DNA from: Avena insularis
Lineage: Eukaryota; Streptophyta; Magnoliopsida; Poales; Poaceae
DNA: 64,000 nt
Assembly: GCA_023614405.1 (NCBI GenBank)
Contig: CM042689.1
Location: forward strand, 275,597,533-275,661,532
Direction of reading: 5' to 3'
Both the position numbers and the translations under genes were made by a program. The notes under the pieces were generated by a model. That model worked only from the letters and a program-made list of their open reading frames with translations, made no database searches and had not been told where the DNA came from. Below, piece by piece: positions 35,920-47,137 of this stretch. Numbering within the stretch: the first letter of the stretch is position 1; each line of letters opens with the position of its first letter.

Positions 35920-36603
35920 ATGGACAATAAGGATCATCCTTTGCAAGAGCGATTTGCAAGTATGCTTTTCTACGACCCAATTGGCTCTCGCAAGCACAAG
36001 TGGGCCTACATCCTTGACCTTATCCCCACGACTGTGTGGCCGAAGCTCAAACCCCATTCTTTCCCTGCAACCCAAGTCAGCACTGGCGTCGAATCCTACC
36101 TAAAGTTATGACGCCTCGCCATGGAGAGGACCAGCCTCAGATTCTACGTGGCCGAGATGTACGCCCACTGCGACATAATCATGTCACTGTGAGCGAGGCT
36201 ACCGGCTGGCTACAAGATCAGCTATGCCGAGGTGCTAGTTGTGCCGCTTTTGCACGGCAACACATTGTCGAGGCAGATCAAGGAGCGTCCAGCTACCAGA
36301 GAGGAAGAGGGCAATGACTTGATACGCGTGACCGAACGTGTACTGGCCAAGGTAGTTCAAGAAGGAGCGGAAGGCAGATATTTGGCTATACGGAGCTGAC
36401 CGTCGGGAGATCCTCTCGGATCTAAGCAAACCCGAAGGAAGGCATCTCTTTTGGGCAGTTCTTGGGCGTACGACCTCCAGCATTATTAATGCGGTGTTCC
36501 GTGAAGAACTCGCGAGGAGGAACGATGCTAGGATCGTCGATATCGATTCTAACGTGGAAGAGGCGGATGACGGCGGGGAGGACATCGTGGACAACAAAGA
36601 CAG
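35920..36603 (+). pseudogene. Decayed coding fragment, unknown protein
   Basis: Three consecutive pieces read like one protein in shifted frames. The first (from 35920) includes FYDPIGSRKHKWAYILDLIP. The second (from about 36121) has MERTSLRFYVAEMY, then after a stop GYKISYAEVLVV and NTLSRQIKERP. The third (from about 36368) has ADIWLYGADRREIL, GRHLFWAVLGR, INAVFREELARRN, and ends in an acidic tail rich in Asp and Glu. I do not recognise the family. At least one stop and two frameshifts make it a pseudogene. The tail runs straight into a copia-type LTR at 36604, so the LTR inserted in or was joined to it. A partial second copy is at 37858-38282. Confidence 0.45.
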
Positions 36604-37857
36604 TGAAGGAAATATGCCCGAGAGGCAATAATAATGTTGTTATTATCATATTCTAGTTATATGATATATGTTTATTTTACATGCTATAATTGTGTTCAAA
36701 GGAAACGTTAATGCATGTGTGTTTAATAAATAAATAAAGTGTTCCTAATTATGCCTCTCATATCAACTGGCTCATTGATTAACAAGATGATCAAGGTTTC
36801 CTGGTCATGGACATTGAATGTTGTTAATAAAGAGATCATATCATTTGCGGAATGATGTGATAAACATTCATCCAAGGTATAGTAATACGATCAAAAATCA
36901 TTATATTTAAATTTTTATAACATTATTACAAAGTAACTTTAGTCCTTAGACCATGAGATCATGGAAATCACTAAGACATGAAGAGTAGCTTGATAACATC
37001 AAAAGTCACACCTTAACAGAGTGACTATAAAGGTGGATTCAAATACTCCGATAGTGTTATGTAGAGGCTCATGGATCAAGTGCGGGATTTGTCTATCCAA
37101 ATGCTAGAGAGATATACGCCGGGCCCTCTCGATGATATCACATTGATATAGCTTGCAAGCAAGTGATAGGGATCACTAGAATGTTATATGACAAGAATGA
37201 GAAAAGTGAACATGTCGGTAACGAGATCAAACTAGGTATGGGGATACCGATGATCGAATCTAGGACATATAAAATATCACGAGACAAAAGTATTTAGTTA
37301 TAGGGTTAAGGTTCACATGATCACAAGAAGTCATTGTTGAATGTGTGGGACTCAGTACGGATCTCTAGGTCCCACTACTAATTATTGATCGGAGAGGGGT
37401 CTCGATCATGTCTGCATTATTAGCGAACCATAGGGTGACACACTTAAGGGATACCGACACCATTTGGAGCCAATGATATTCCATAGAAAGAATATCAAAG
37501 CGTTGGAAGTATTTCAATGGATAACGGAATTGTTTTGGGTGAAATTGCTGAAATTGGTTCTGCATATGAAATTGAAATGTAGTAAGGGGTTTTATGTGAA
37601 TGTTTGTTAATTAACGTAATTAACAAAATTCTGAAAAAATAAAAGAGTTTTATTAAATGAGAGATTGCATTAAATTTGGTGGGAAATTTAATGGATTTTG
37701 AGTGGGATTTTGAGTGGAGAAAATGGAGGTTTTTTTCTTAGTGGAAGCTCCACTCACATGAATGAAGGAAGAGTTGGGGGGCACCTACCTTGGCCACCGG
37801 CCATGGAAAGGGTTACCCACCTCCCCCTATAAAAGGCACCCCTCCTCTCACATGTTA
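36604..37857 (+). repeat. Copia-type LTR, truncated after the TATA box
   Basis: It begins TGAAGGAAATATGCCC, a start close to other wheat copia LTRs, and has the order typical of them, with TATAAAA at 37828-37834. It stops 23 bp after the TATA box, where unit 2 of the tandem duplication begins, so it has no R-U5 end. No internal retrotransposon sequence follows. Frames in it are spurious. Confidence 0.7.
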
Positions 37858-38282
37858 GTCACCGTGAGCGAGGCTACCGGCTGGCTACGAGATCAGCTAC
37901 GCCGAGGTGCCAGTCGTGCTGCTTTTGCGCGGCAACACATTGTCGAGGCAGATCGAGGAGCGTCGTCGCCAGCTACCGAAGCGGAAGAGGGCAATGGCCT
38001 GATACGCGTGCACGAACATGTACTAGCCAAGGCAGTTCAAGAATGAGCGGAAGGCGTAGATTTGGCTATGCGGAGCTAACCGTCGGGAGATCCACCAGGA
38101 TCTGCGCAACCCCAAAGGGAGGCAGCTCTTTTGGGCAGTTCCTAAGCGTACGACCTCCGTCATTATCAATGCGGCGCGCGTGAAGAACTTGCAAGGAGGA
38201 ACGTTGCTGGGATCATCGATATTGATTCTGACGCAGAAGAGGCGGATAACGACACAGAGGACATCATGGATGACGAAGACAG
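37858..38282 (+). pseudogene. Second copy of the unknown coding fragment
   Basis: Duplicate of 36183-36603. In one frame it reads GYEISYAEVPVVLLL, then SRQIEERRRQLPKRKRAM, more regular than copy 1, so it helps define the ancestral frame. It then stops and shifts as in copy 1, and ends in the same acidic tail before the LTR. Confidence 0.45.
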
Positions 38283-39690
38283 TGAAGGGAATATGACCGA
38301 GAGGCAATAATAAAGTTTTTATTATCGTATTCCAATTATGTGATATATGTTTATTTTACATGCTAAAATTGTGTTAAAAGGAAACGTTAATTCATGTGTG
38401 TTTAATATACAAATAAAGTGTTCCTAGTTATGCCTCTCATATAAACTGGCTCATTGATTAACAAGATGATCAAGATTTCCTAATCATGGACATTGGATGT
38501 TGTTAATAACGAGATCACAACATTTGCTGAATGATGTGATAAACATTCATCCAAGGTATAGTAATACGATCAAAAAATCATTATATTTAAATTGCTATAA
38601 CATCATTACAAAGTAACTTTAGTCCTTAGACCATGATATCATGTCAATCACTAAGACAGGAAGAGTAGCTTGATAACAAAAAACATCACACCTTAACAGG
38701 GTGACTATAAAGGTGGGTTCAAATACTCTGATAGTGTTATGTAGAGGCTCATAGATCAAGAGTGGGATTTGTCCATTCAAATGATAGAGAGATATACTCT
38801 GGGACCTCTCGGTGATATCACATTGATATAGCTTGCAAGCAAGTGATGGGGATCACTAGAATGTTATATAACAGGAACGAGAAAAGAGTACGTGTTGGTA
38901 ATGAGATCAAACTAGGTACGAGATACCGATGATCGAAACTCGGACATTTAAAATATCACGAGTCAAAAGAATTTATTTATAGCGTTAAGGTTCACACAAT
39001 CACAGGAAGTCATCGTTGAATGTGTGGGAGTCAGTACGGATCTTTAGGTCCCGCTACTGATTATTGATCGGAGAGGGGTATCGATCATGTTTGCATTATT
39101 AGCGAACCATAGGGTGACACACTTAAGGGATACCGGCGCCATTTGGAGCAAATGAGATGCCAGAGAAAGAATATCAAAGCTCTGGAATCATTTCAATGGA
39201 CACCGGAATTATTTTGGGTGAAATTGCTGAAATTGGTTCTGCTTGTGAAATTAAAATGTAGTAAGGGGTTTTATGTGAATGTTTTTTAATTAATGTAATT
39301 AACAAAATTCTGAATAAATAAAAGAGTTTTATTAAATGAGAGATTGCATTAAATTTGGTGGAAATTTAATGGATTTTGAGTGGGATTTTGAGTGGATAAA
39401 ATGGAGGATTTTTTTGTGAGTGAGAGCTCCACTCACATGAATGAAGGAAGAGGTGGGGGCACATACCTTGGCCGCCGGCCATGGCAAGGGTTGCCCCTCC
39501 CACTATAAAAGGCACCCCTCCTTTCACATCTCACTCACACCTTCTCGTGAAGGATCTCTCTCTCCCTTTAGTACTATTTCCCTATGGTCTTGGATTAGAG
39601 AGATACATGTTCCCGATGGCTTTTTCTGGAGCGAGGATTTGCTACTTCCCATCATCAGATTTTTTTTATTTTCTATGTGTGAACCCAACA
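38283..39690 (+). repeat. Probable solo LTR, copia type
   Basis: Same LTR as 36604-37857, but it continues past the TATA box (TATAAAA at 39504-39510) through 'ttctcgtgaaggatctctct' to a plausible LTR end 'gaacccaaca' at 39690. The 5 bases before are GACAG and after are TACAG, a possible duplication with one mismatch. No gag or pol follows, so it is most likely a solo LTR. The right boundary is inferred. Confidence 0.55.
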
Positions 39691-40133
39691 TACAGGGGGA
39701 GCGACATAATCGATTAGGGTCACTTGAGCCTAAATTTAATCTATGTACGGTATCTTAATGGCCTCTTAGGCTAGAATGGCCAAGTTTTGAGTGTGTTTGC
39801 TTTTCCAGTTTCTGAAACTAGTAGAAATTCGTAGGCAACTAAAAAACATAGTTCACGGGTTTCTGGTAAATCTTTTAATCCAAAGAAGGCAATTAGGAAT
39901 TAACATACGGGTTCTCTTAGTACGAACGAGGTGTAACCATGATAAAACACTTCATTCAAGCATTATGTTTAGGGTTACTTTAAGATAATAACAGCACGAG
40001 TTTACATATATAGGACTCGCTGCTGAACTACTACAGGCCCGGCGCCTCGTCGCAACTACTTTGATGCCTCCTAGCACATACTCTGGCACAATAGTGGCAG
40101 CTCGTTAGCCATCGACACTAATGCCGCCATCGG
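39691..40133. other. Spacer, no gene seen
   Basis: Mixed sequence after the solo LTR. It may hold the 3' untranslated part of the minus-strand reading frames at 40134-40552. Confidence 0.4.
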
Positions 40134-40552
40134 CTATTGGGCCACGACCACCTCCGGATAATCTAGCGGCACCGTCGAAGCCATCAGCAGCTCTGGGAGG
40201 ACCCTGTGGATGAAGTTGTCATTGTTGGGGAAATGGTCCCAGTAGTTGGTGAACATTTTGGTGTGGGTGAACACCACCAGCTCACAACCGTAGTGGTAGA
40301 CGTGGCCGCAGAGGAGACGGACGTCCCTAAAGTTGGCGAACATGACCGTCAGAGTCTGGTTCGGGTTGTCGAAGAGGACAAACATGCGTTTATCATGGCG
40401 GCATCCTTAGACAGTGTCAAGCAAGGCGCGTTCCAGATCCCCAGCGTCCCCCTTGGAGAGAAGGCCCAAATGCGCAGGGCACTATCCTCCTTTGGGTCGC
40501 GGTCGGTATCAATGCGCTCCGGGATGGTGGGAGGCAGGTTGAAGCTGGACAT
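40134..40552 (-). pseudogene. Unidentified two-frame gene remnant
   Basis: The first frame (40552 to 40349, 67 codons) starts MSSFNLPPTIPERID and contains ALRIWAFSPRGTLGIW. The second frame (40385 to 40134, 83 codons) starts MFVLFDNPNQTLTVMF and contains VRLLCGHVYHYGCELVVF and FIHRVLPELL. They overlap by 37 bp in different frames, which suggests one roughly 140-residue protein with a frameshift near 40385. An in-frame stop lies just upstream of the first ATG. A TATA-like TATTTATT lies about 100 bp upstream on the same strand. The residue make-up looks protein-like, unlike the opposite-strand frame (40206-40664). I do not recognise a family. Confidence 0.4.
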
Positions 40553-41241
40553 GGATTCCTCACAGGGTCATAGGGATGAGGTGGGGCTAAGATGTGTGCT
40601 GGTAATGGGGGATTGGAGATGGTTTGCATTATTGCGATCGTGTGGAAGGAGAGAGAATAAATAGGAAGGTCACGATCAGATATTAAACGTGGTAGATGAG
40701 CGGAACTAAGGAGAGAATCAATGCAGTTAAAATAGTCGATGCAAGGATCAGACGTTGCTGACAAAGACAAGGCGAAGCAATGGGACGGTACGCTGTCTCT
40801 TCTCCTAGCACTTGATGGCACAATCATAATTTTGGAGTGCGCCAGAGGAGAAGGAACACGCGTGTCGTGTGTTGTTTAAGATGGGAATCCGAGGGAGGTG
40901 AGCCTCACCTACTCCATGGAACGGCCATAATTTTGGTTTTTGCATGGGTAAAAAATCCATGATTATTGTTTATGGATAATCAAGGCCATAGTTTATAAAT
41001 TAATGTACTATTTAAAGACCTTGAATCTGGTTGACACAACACATCACAGACCCGTTACACACCAGATATAAATAAATTACAAATGAATAGTTCAGTTTCA
41101 ATGAAAATTCAATAAACGATGATATTGTGCCCGCTTCTCTCTGCTCCTCTTATTATTGTTCAAGCCCGCGAAGCATTAAGCAATAGTTGATGACGATTGA
41201 AACAAAAATGATCAAAATGCAAAGTAAAACAAGTTTCAAGA
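40553..41241. other. Spacer with possible promoter of the minus-strand remnant
   Basis: On the minus strand, TATTTATTCTCTC (plus about 40650-40663) could be a TATA box for the frames at 40134-40552. From about 40900 to 41241 I see AT-rich DNA that would be the 3' flank of the transposase pseudogene; no clear terminal repeat is visible. Confidence 0.35.
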
Positions 41242-42529
41242 TTACCTTTCATTTAGAGAATCATACAAAAGTGAAATTGGCAGGGATTTATTATTTCTCC
41301 TGTATTTAGCCAAAAGATCCTCAAGAACATCCTCAATCACCCCAACAACTTCTTCATATTCAAGTTCACCTCCATTATTATCGTTTCCCTTCTCCTTTTT
41401 CTCCCGCTTACCCTTTTGTTTCTTTTTGCCACCTATCCCCATCGGAACCTCCATATGTGCATCACCGTTTTCCTTCACATGCTGCACTTCCTCTTCGTCA
41501 TCTCGATGCGCTTCCTCCAGGTATGGATGAGAAGCCTCATCTTCTGCCTCCGAGATGTGAACGAGGATGGGGTCAGCATCTTCAAAATCACGCGGAACTG
41601 GGTTTTTGCCCAACCCTCCACACTGTTTGCATTTCTGCTTCCTTGCTCCTAGTCTCAAACCCTTTTTAGTGAAGGCTTCGATCCTTTGCTTTCTAGGCCT
41701 CTCAGGTGGCCACCTAAGAACTAGTGGTTCGAGTTTGAACCCTGGATCGACTATATCCCAATAATTTTTATCAGCCATAGGTGGTATGTTTTCTGCATAT
41801 GTTGTAGCAAACCTATCCATGAAAAAATAGTTATGAACATATTTCTCTTTTAAGCACCTCTACCTCTCATCTTTAAGATGAAGTGTAGTGCATGGTGGCA
41901 TGGCAGACCAGTAACATGCCACTTCATGCATAACCAAGTCTTGTTTCCAATGTCTACAATATACCTCCGTTCAGTACCATGCTTGTCTTCTGCATAAACC
42001 TCAGCCAATGTACTGGATCTTCTGACCATCCTCGTCTTTATTGTTCTCATTACCCTGTTTCTTGCATTTAGTAACAAAACCACCTTTGGAACTATTTTAT
42101 GTCCTACAACTTTTCTCGCACAAATTCTTTGCCTAAAATCTATCTTCACCATTATACATTGTCTTATTGCATCTAACAAAATAACAATTGCAAGTGACTT
42201 CATGCTCCTAATTTTACATTGAAACTGTCTGTCAAATTATTGCAAACATAATCCACTTTGTTAACTCACCAAACTTGCTTTTGTCCCATAACTTGATGTG
42301 ATGTTCTTCGAGGTATTCTTTCAGCTTCGGCACAGTATACATGTTCTGCATGTAAGTAGCATGTGTGCTTGGGGTGTACGTGTATGCTGATCGCCACAAG
42401 TTGTCTTCAAAGATCTTTCCTTTGAACTTCTTCATGAAGCTAGTAGCGAGGTGCCGCATGCATTCCCTATGCTCAACCTCAGGAAACACATCATCAACAA
42501 CATTCTGAAGCCCCTTGCATGCACTAGTG

Positions 42530-45463
42530 CAGTGGCGGAGCCAAAAAATAAAATCCTGGGTGAAGCAAAACCTTAAGAAAACAAGCAAGAATCCCAACGA
42601 CATATTTTGGAAGTAGAAAAGTTGAAAAGGAAACATGATTTCTAAAATGAAGAACAAAAGTCTCAAGTTGATCCCTCAATATTGTGGGATCAGAATTAGA
42701 GAAATCCGCACTATAAATTTCAGCAAAATGGCAAAGATTCTCTACATTGAACTTGGAGAAAGAATTCGTGGAATAAAAACATGAGAAACAAGAATGTACC
42801 TCCTGATCCGTGTCACTAAAATGATGATCCATCTCACACATATTTTATCAATAACCACATAGAAGATTTCATCCCGATAATAATGAAGATTGGTGATGGT
42901 CCTTCCCTCTAGCATCGAGCAACCTCGAACCGGTATTTCATCATCCATATTTGGCACCGGAATACCTTTGGATTTAAAAATTTTTGGACCTCTCCAAAAA
43001 TACTATCCCAACCACTATCTCTCATGTTGGCCAACCGGAATTTGACATCATTAACTAATTCCATGTCATGTACAATATTTGTATCTTTTTTGCAAGAGAT
43101 GTGAAAGCCCATTTGTAATACCAAACAACTTGAACATAAGCTTCAAAATGAGAGCAAACTGAAAGATCTCCATCTTCTTGATGCAAACCGCTGCACTATT
43201 TGGGTTACGCCCATTTCCATCAATAGTGCTAAGTAATTTTATCACACCGGCCCACATTTCATCCAAACAAAGCAATGTTTTGTGATGTGAGCCCCATCCA
43301 GTATTTCCAGGTCTAGCAAGACAAGTTTGCCGATTCAAGCCTCTTCCTTTAGATATTTCACCCCTCTCAAGCTTATCCAAAATATTTTTGTGAGTTTCTT
43401 CCACCAATACTTCCATATTCTTAGATGACGAACTTTTTGAGTTCACACTTAATGAAATATACTCAAAAAAATCATGAATATATGAGAAAAAGAAGTAGCG
43501 ATAGCAACAACAACCAACTGTAGATGATGGGCAAAACAATGCACATAGAAGGCATATGGGTTCTCACCTAGAATTTTTCTTTACAAGCCATTAAGATCAC
43601 CTCTCATTTTTGAAGCTCCATCATATCCTTGCCTGCGAAGCCTTGAAATTGGAAGTTTGTAATGATCAAAAAGCATAAGAAGATCTAACTTTAGTGCCTC
43701 TAATGTAGTGCCTTTGATGTGGTATAGATAAAGAAATCGTTCCACAACTTTCCCTTCATTGTTCATAAACCTACAAGAATAACAGATAATTATTAGATTA
43801 AGGGCGGTTGCAGAGATAATATAAAATAAATAGGTGAAACAAAATGCAATAGCTGACCTCAACATTACAGCCATTTGTTCTTTCACTGATATATCACCTA
43901 ACTCAGTAATAAGTATAGAAAATTGTTTATCACCAAGCTCTCCCATAATCACTTCGGTGACTTCTTCTGCACAACACCTTGCAAGATCTTTTTGAATATC
44001 ACCAAAAGTCATTTGACAATTTCTTCCATCACGATCAAAAGCATCTCTTATTTGTTCATTGCCATCTTTCAACATATCGATCGTCTCTAGAAAGTTGCCT
44101 TTGTTCAAAGAAGTGGATGATTCATTGTGACCACGAAAAGACAAACCTTATGCCATGAGATATTTACAACACTCTAGAGAAGAAGATAAACAGATTTTAT
44201 ATAGTTCCTTTGATTCATCTATCACTCTAGCCAATTTAGTTGCCACACTTTTGTTCTGATTTTTAAAAGCATCACAATAGAGAACACAATTATTGTGATC
44301 ACTTCCCACACCGCCAATATGGTCGGGTAAAGATTTATATGCATGCTTCCAATTCTTAAAACTAGTTTTGGTGAACACTTCATAACCAAAGCATTCATCT
44401 CTTCTAGGATACCTAAAGACAAAGCAATATAAGAAAAATGCTGCATCTTTGGAAACACTATATTCAATCCAACTGTACTTTTGAAACCAAGCTTGAGAAA
44501 ATGCCCTTCCATCTGTGTGAGGAAATTTGACTATTGGTTGGGTAGGTACCTTCAATATGTATGCCCTCCTCACTTGATCTTGAACTTTCGGAGCATATGA
44601 AGAAATTTTTCTTCGAAGAGAAGGATCACAAACAATTTCGTATGGATTAAACTCATTCACATGGACAACATTAGCATAGGAATCTGGCTCTATGTTCACA
44701 TCATTCCCAGAATTTGGGCTTTGCACATCATTCCCCGATCCGGTGTTTGGGCTTGCCTCCATAGGAATTCGAACATTATTAACTGACACGCTGGGGCTTG
44801 CTGCCGCCGCACTCCCGTGGCTTGGCAATTTAACCAAATACCTCCGCATTTTCTGAAATTAAAGATTTGATACAATGGTTCAACAACATAAAATATTTAA
44901 AGCGATTCTCGGTGCTAAGATTTTAGGTGGAAAGTCCTCCAGTAAATCCACAAAAGAATAAACCTTTTTGCCAATGGTCTATTCGTAGATTAAATTCAGC
45001 CCTTGAAGACCTCACAACTTCCGGCTATGGCAAGTAATCGAGCGAGCACCGCCGGTCGCATCCTGCTGAGGGCAAGGAGTCGTCCATCGTCGTGTCTATG
45101 TGGTATCGTCTTTGCATGTGCGCGTGTCAGCGTCACCGCGTTTTATGCAGCCATCGCCCGTGCGCCTTCGAGAATAGACGAAGGAACGATTGAAATGTCT
45201 CTCGCTTTGTTTTCTTCTATGGACGAGTGCGCGTAGAAACCTAACCTTTTCGTGACTTGGGCCAAAGCGAATTGGACCAGCTTACGTTGGACTAGGCAAA
45301 TAGGAAAGATCATATATATTGGGCATTTGGGCTGGATGTTTTTCCCGGGCAAGCAGCCAACTAATCATGATTTTCATCCTAATCATGCAATCTTTGCACG
45401 CCTTTCGGACGAAGCTACGTCTGGGAAGCTGCCTAGGCATGCCGAGCTGAAGCTCCTCCTCTA
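42530..45463 (-). mobile_element. hAT-type transposon inserted in the MULE transposase
   Basis: The left terminus reads CAGTGGCGGAGCC. The right terminus, inverted, reads TAGAGGAGGAGCTTC, matching at 9 of the first 12 bases. The flanking octamers are CACTAGTG (42522-42529) and CATCAGTG (45464-45471). The second is the expected MULE codon sequence (minus strand AAC ACT GAT G), and the first differs at two bases. An 8 bp duplication is the hAT rule. Removing 2.9 kb rejoins the MULE reading frame between VINTD and ACKGLQ. It carries a broken ZMYM1-like transposase on the minus strand. About 600 bp (44850-45463) of upstream non-coding sequence holds no gene I can name. Confidence 0.8.
42545..44849 (-). 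pseudogene. hAT transposase, TTF-zinc-finger/DUF4371 (ZMYM1-like) type
   Basis: It starts MRRYLVKLPS. At residues about 95-165 is the TTF-type zinc-finger region (QVRRAYILKVPTQPIVKFPH, GRAF, WFQKYSWIEYSVSKDAAFF). After a stop at 44148 comes DUF4371 (SFRGHNESS, NKGNF, CQMTFGDIQKDLARCCAEE, RRQGYDGASKMRGDLNGL). A probable 87 bp intron (43771-43857, AG/GTCAGC ... TTGTAG) keeps the frame. Then come a stop at 43581 and frameshifts near 43500, 43100, 42960 and 42840. Later pieces have TCLARPGNTGWGSHH and IPVRG, then NLHYYRDEIFYVVIDKIC. The C-terminal dimerisation domain is missing before the terminal repeat, so the copy is also deleted internally. Confidence 0.85.
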
Positions 45464-47137
45464 CATCAGTGTTTATCACCAAGCCTTCAGGGTGACCAAT
45501 TACTGAACATAGTCTCTACATGAAGCATATTCAACTTTCATTCGATTCACCCTCAAGAACAGCATAAGCTACGGGAAAAAGGCAATTATGCATGTCCACA
45601 GTACAAAGCGGTAGCAAGTTGTCCCCTGAATTTCCCTGTTAAATAAGTTACATCTTTTCCCAAGTATAGCCTGTAGCCGTCTAGGAACCCCTTCCAGCAT
45701 GCCTTCAGGCAGACATAACATCTCCTTAAGCATTTCTTATTTGCCTGCTTATATACTTGAACCCTTGAGACCTTTTCTCTTTCTTTCACAATCTCGTAAT
45801 CAATGTCAACAACACTACCAAGTGATGTCTTCTCTACCTTAGCTTTAAAACTATACAACATGTGAAAACTATTGGTCTACTTGCCCTGAATGAAGTCTAG
45901 AGCCATCTCCTTCCCATCAAAGACTCCGTGGTAAGGAATCAGAACGTTAACGTTTTTGCTAAGCTTAGTTCTGAGTTCAGCATGTCCAATGTTACGATCT
46001 TTCATCACCCAGTCAAGTACAGCAGCAGCAATCCACTTGGTTGTCGCTGGTCTAATTTTTATCACTTAAAGAAGTATTGGGGCATTTCTGTTTCTTCGTG
46101 TTTACCTTGATCTTCATTCAATAGGAATAAAAATAAATCAGAGGACTTATTAGCAGAACAAATATGAGAAAAACTGAAACTAAATGTAGCTATTGCAACC
46201 TGAAATGGGTGTCCACTCCGCATTTGAGATGCACGCAATCTCCATTTACACACCTTACTTTCCCTACAATGCACCCTAAATCTCTTTTGGCCGCTCTTTT
46301 CAATGATAAATTTGAACTCAACTCTTATTTCATAGGTATCAATGGCATATCTGCATTCCTCCATAGTCTCAAAGATAGTGCCCTCATCAATTGTAGGGTT
46401 GTCCCTGTCAAAGTGTATCACTGTCCTATCCTTGTCTTCGTCATTGTATCTGCATCCCATTTCTGAATCGTCACATTCCTCTTCCTCATCAGTCTCATAG
46501 CCAGGCTCATAGTTCGAATCAGCCAAATATTCCCTACTCTCCATCCTATCAGGGACAGTAGCCACATTTGGATATGCTTTCTCAACATCATCATCATCAT
46601 CTTCTTCTTCTTCTTCAAGCACAAAATCATCTTCACCGCCACACCTTTCGATGTCTTCATGATCGCTTGAGAAAGCATCATGCTCACTGATAAGTTGGGC
46701 GTTCGCACTCGGTATCGCAAACAGAGGCTACTCTGTTCGCGTTCCGCATGGGCCGGTATCATTCATGACTTATCTTCCCTAGTATATTTATTAACGATGT
46801 GCATAGATATTATCACATTCCTCGTGCCGAGGTGTTTACCCCACATCATGGCCAGAGCCACCTCAATCATAACTTCGCAGAAAGTCTATGAATTTGTGTC
46901 ATAGTACCTGCTTACGAATTCATCATGCTGGCCAATCGAAAACTTGCCAAATTGCATGTGCAAGTCACTTAGAGTTATGTACTCTATGTATATTGTCAGC
47001 CGATAATCAAATCTACTGGTAACTATGATTCTACCGCTGGACAAGGTTTTAGTGTGACAACCATGCCAAATCTTCAAAAGAAATCCAATTGCGGCAGATG
47101 TCATATAGTCACCAATATAGATCCTCACCATCACCAC

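Larger units (their letters stand above)
36183..39533 (+). repeat. Tandem duplication of a gene-fragment plus LTR unit
   Basis: Unit 1 is 36183-37857 (1675 bp) and unit 2 is 37858-39533 (1676 bp). Each starts 'gtcac.gtgagcgaggctac' inside the coding fragment, passes into the same LTR start (TGAAGG.AATATG at 36604 and 38283), and runs through the LTR to just past the TATA box. The units differ by scattered substitutions and small gaps, several percent by eye. Confidence 0.88.
41242..47137 (-). pseudogene. Mutator-like (MULE) transposase, interrupted by a hAT element
   Basis: Coding pieces in order on the minus strand. 47137-46886 is a possible first exon. 46737-about 46200 has an acidic stretch, then the MuDR DNA-binding region (DEGTIFETMEECRYAIDTYE, FRVHC, CKWRL). 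46065-45877 has TKWIAAAVLDWVMKDRNIG. 45861-45472 is the start of the catalytic part (FKAKVEKTSLGSVVDIDYEI, VCLKACWKGFLDGYRLYLG). 42521-42232 has ACKGLQNVVDDVFPEVEHRE. 42203-41850 is the SWIM-type zinc finger, with TGLPCHHAL kept but the first Cys changed (TWLCMKW). 41820-41242 is the C-terminal tail with a CKQC pair and Lys/Glu-rich region. Stops at 45877, 45531 and 45516 and frameshifts near 46060 and 45600 kill it. It would cut and join MULE ends in the nucleus. Confidence 0.85.

Noticed and set aside
40206..40664. Plus-strand frame of 152 codons
   Set aside because: It mirrors the minus-strand remnant at 40134-40552, whose residue pattern looks far more protein-like. This frame is Val/Gly/Glu-rich, as expected from an antisense shadow.
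40900..41060. MULE terminal inverted repeat shared with 47700-47830
   Set aside because: The short similar words ('aaaaatccatg', 'gccataat') are in the same orientation in both places, not inverted.
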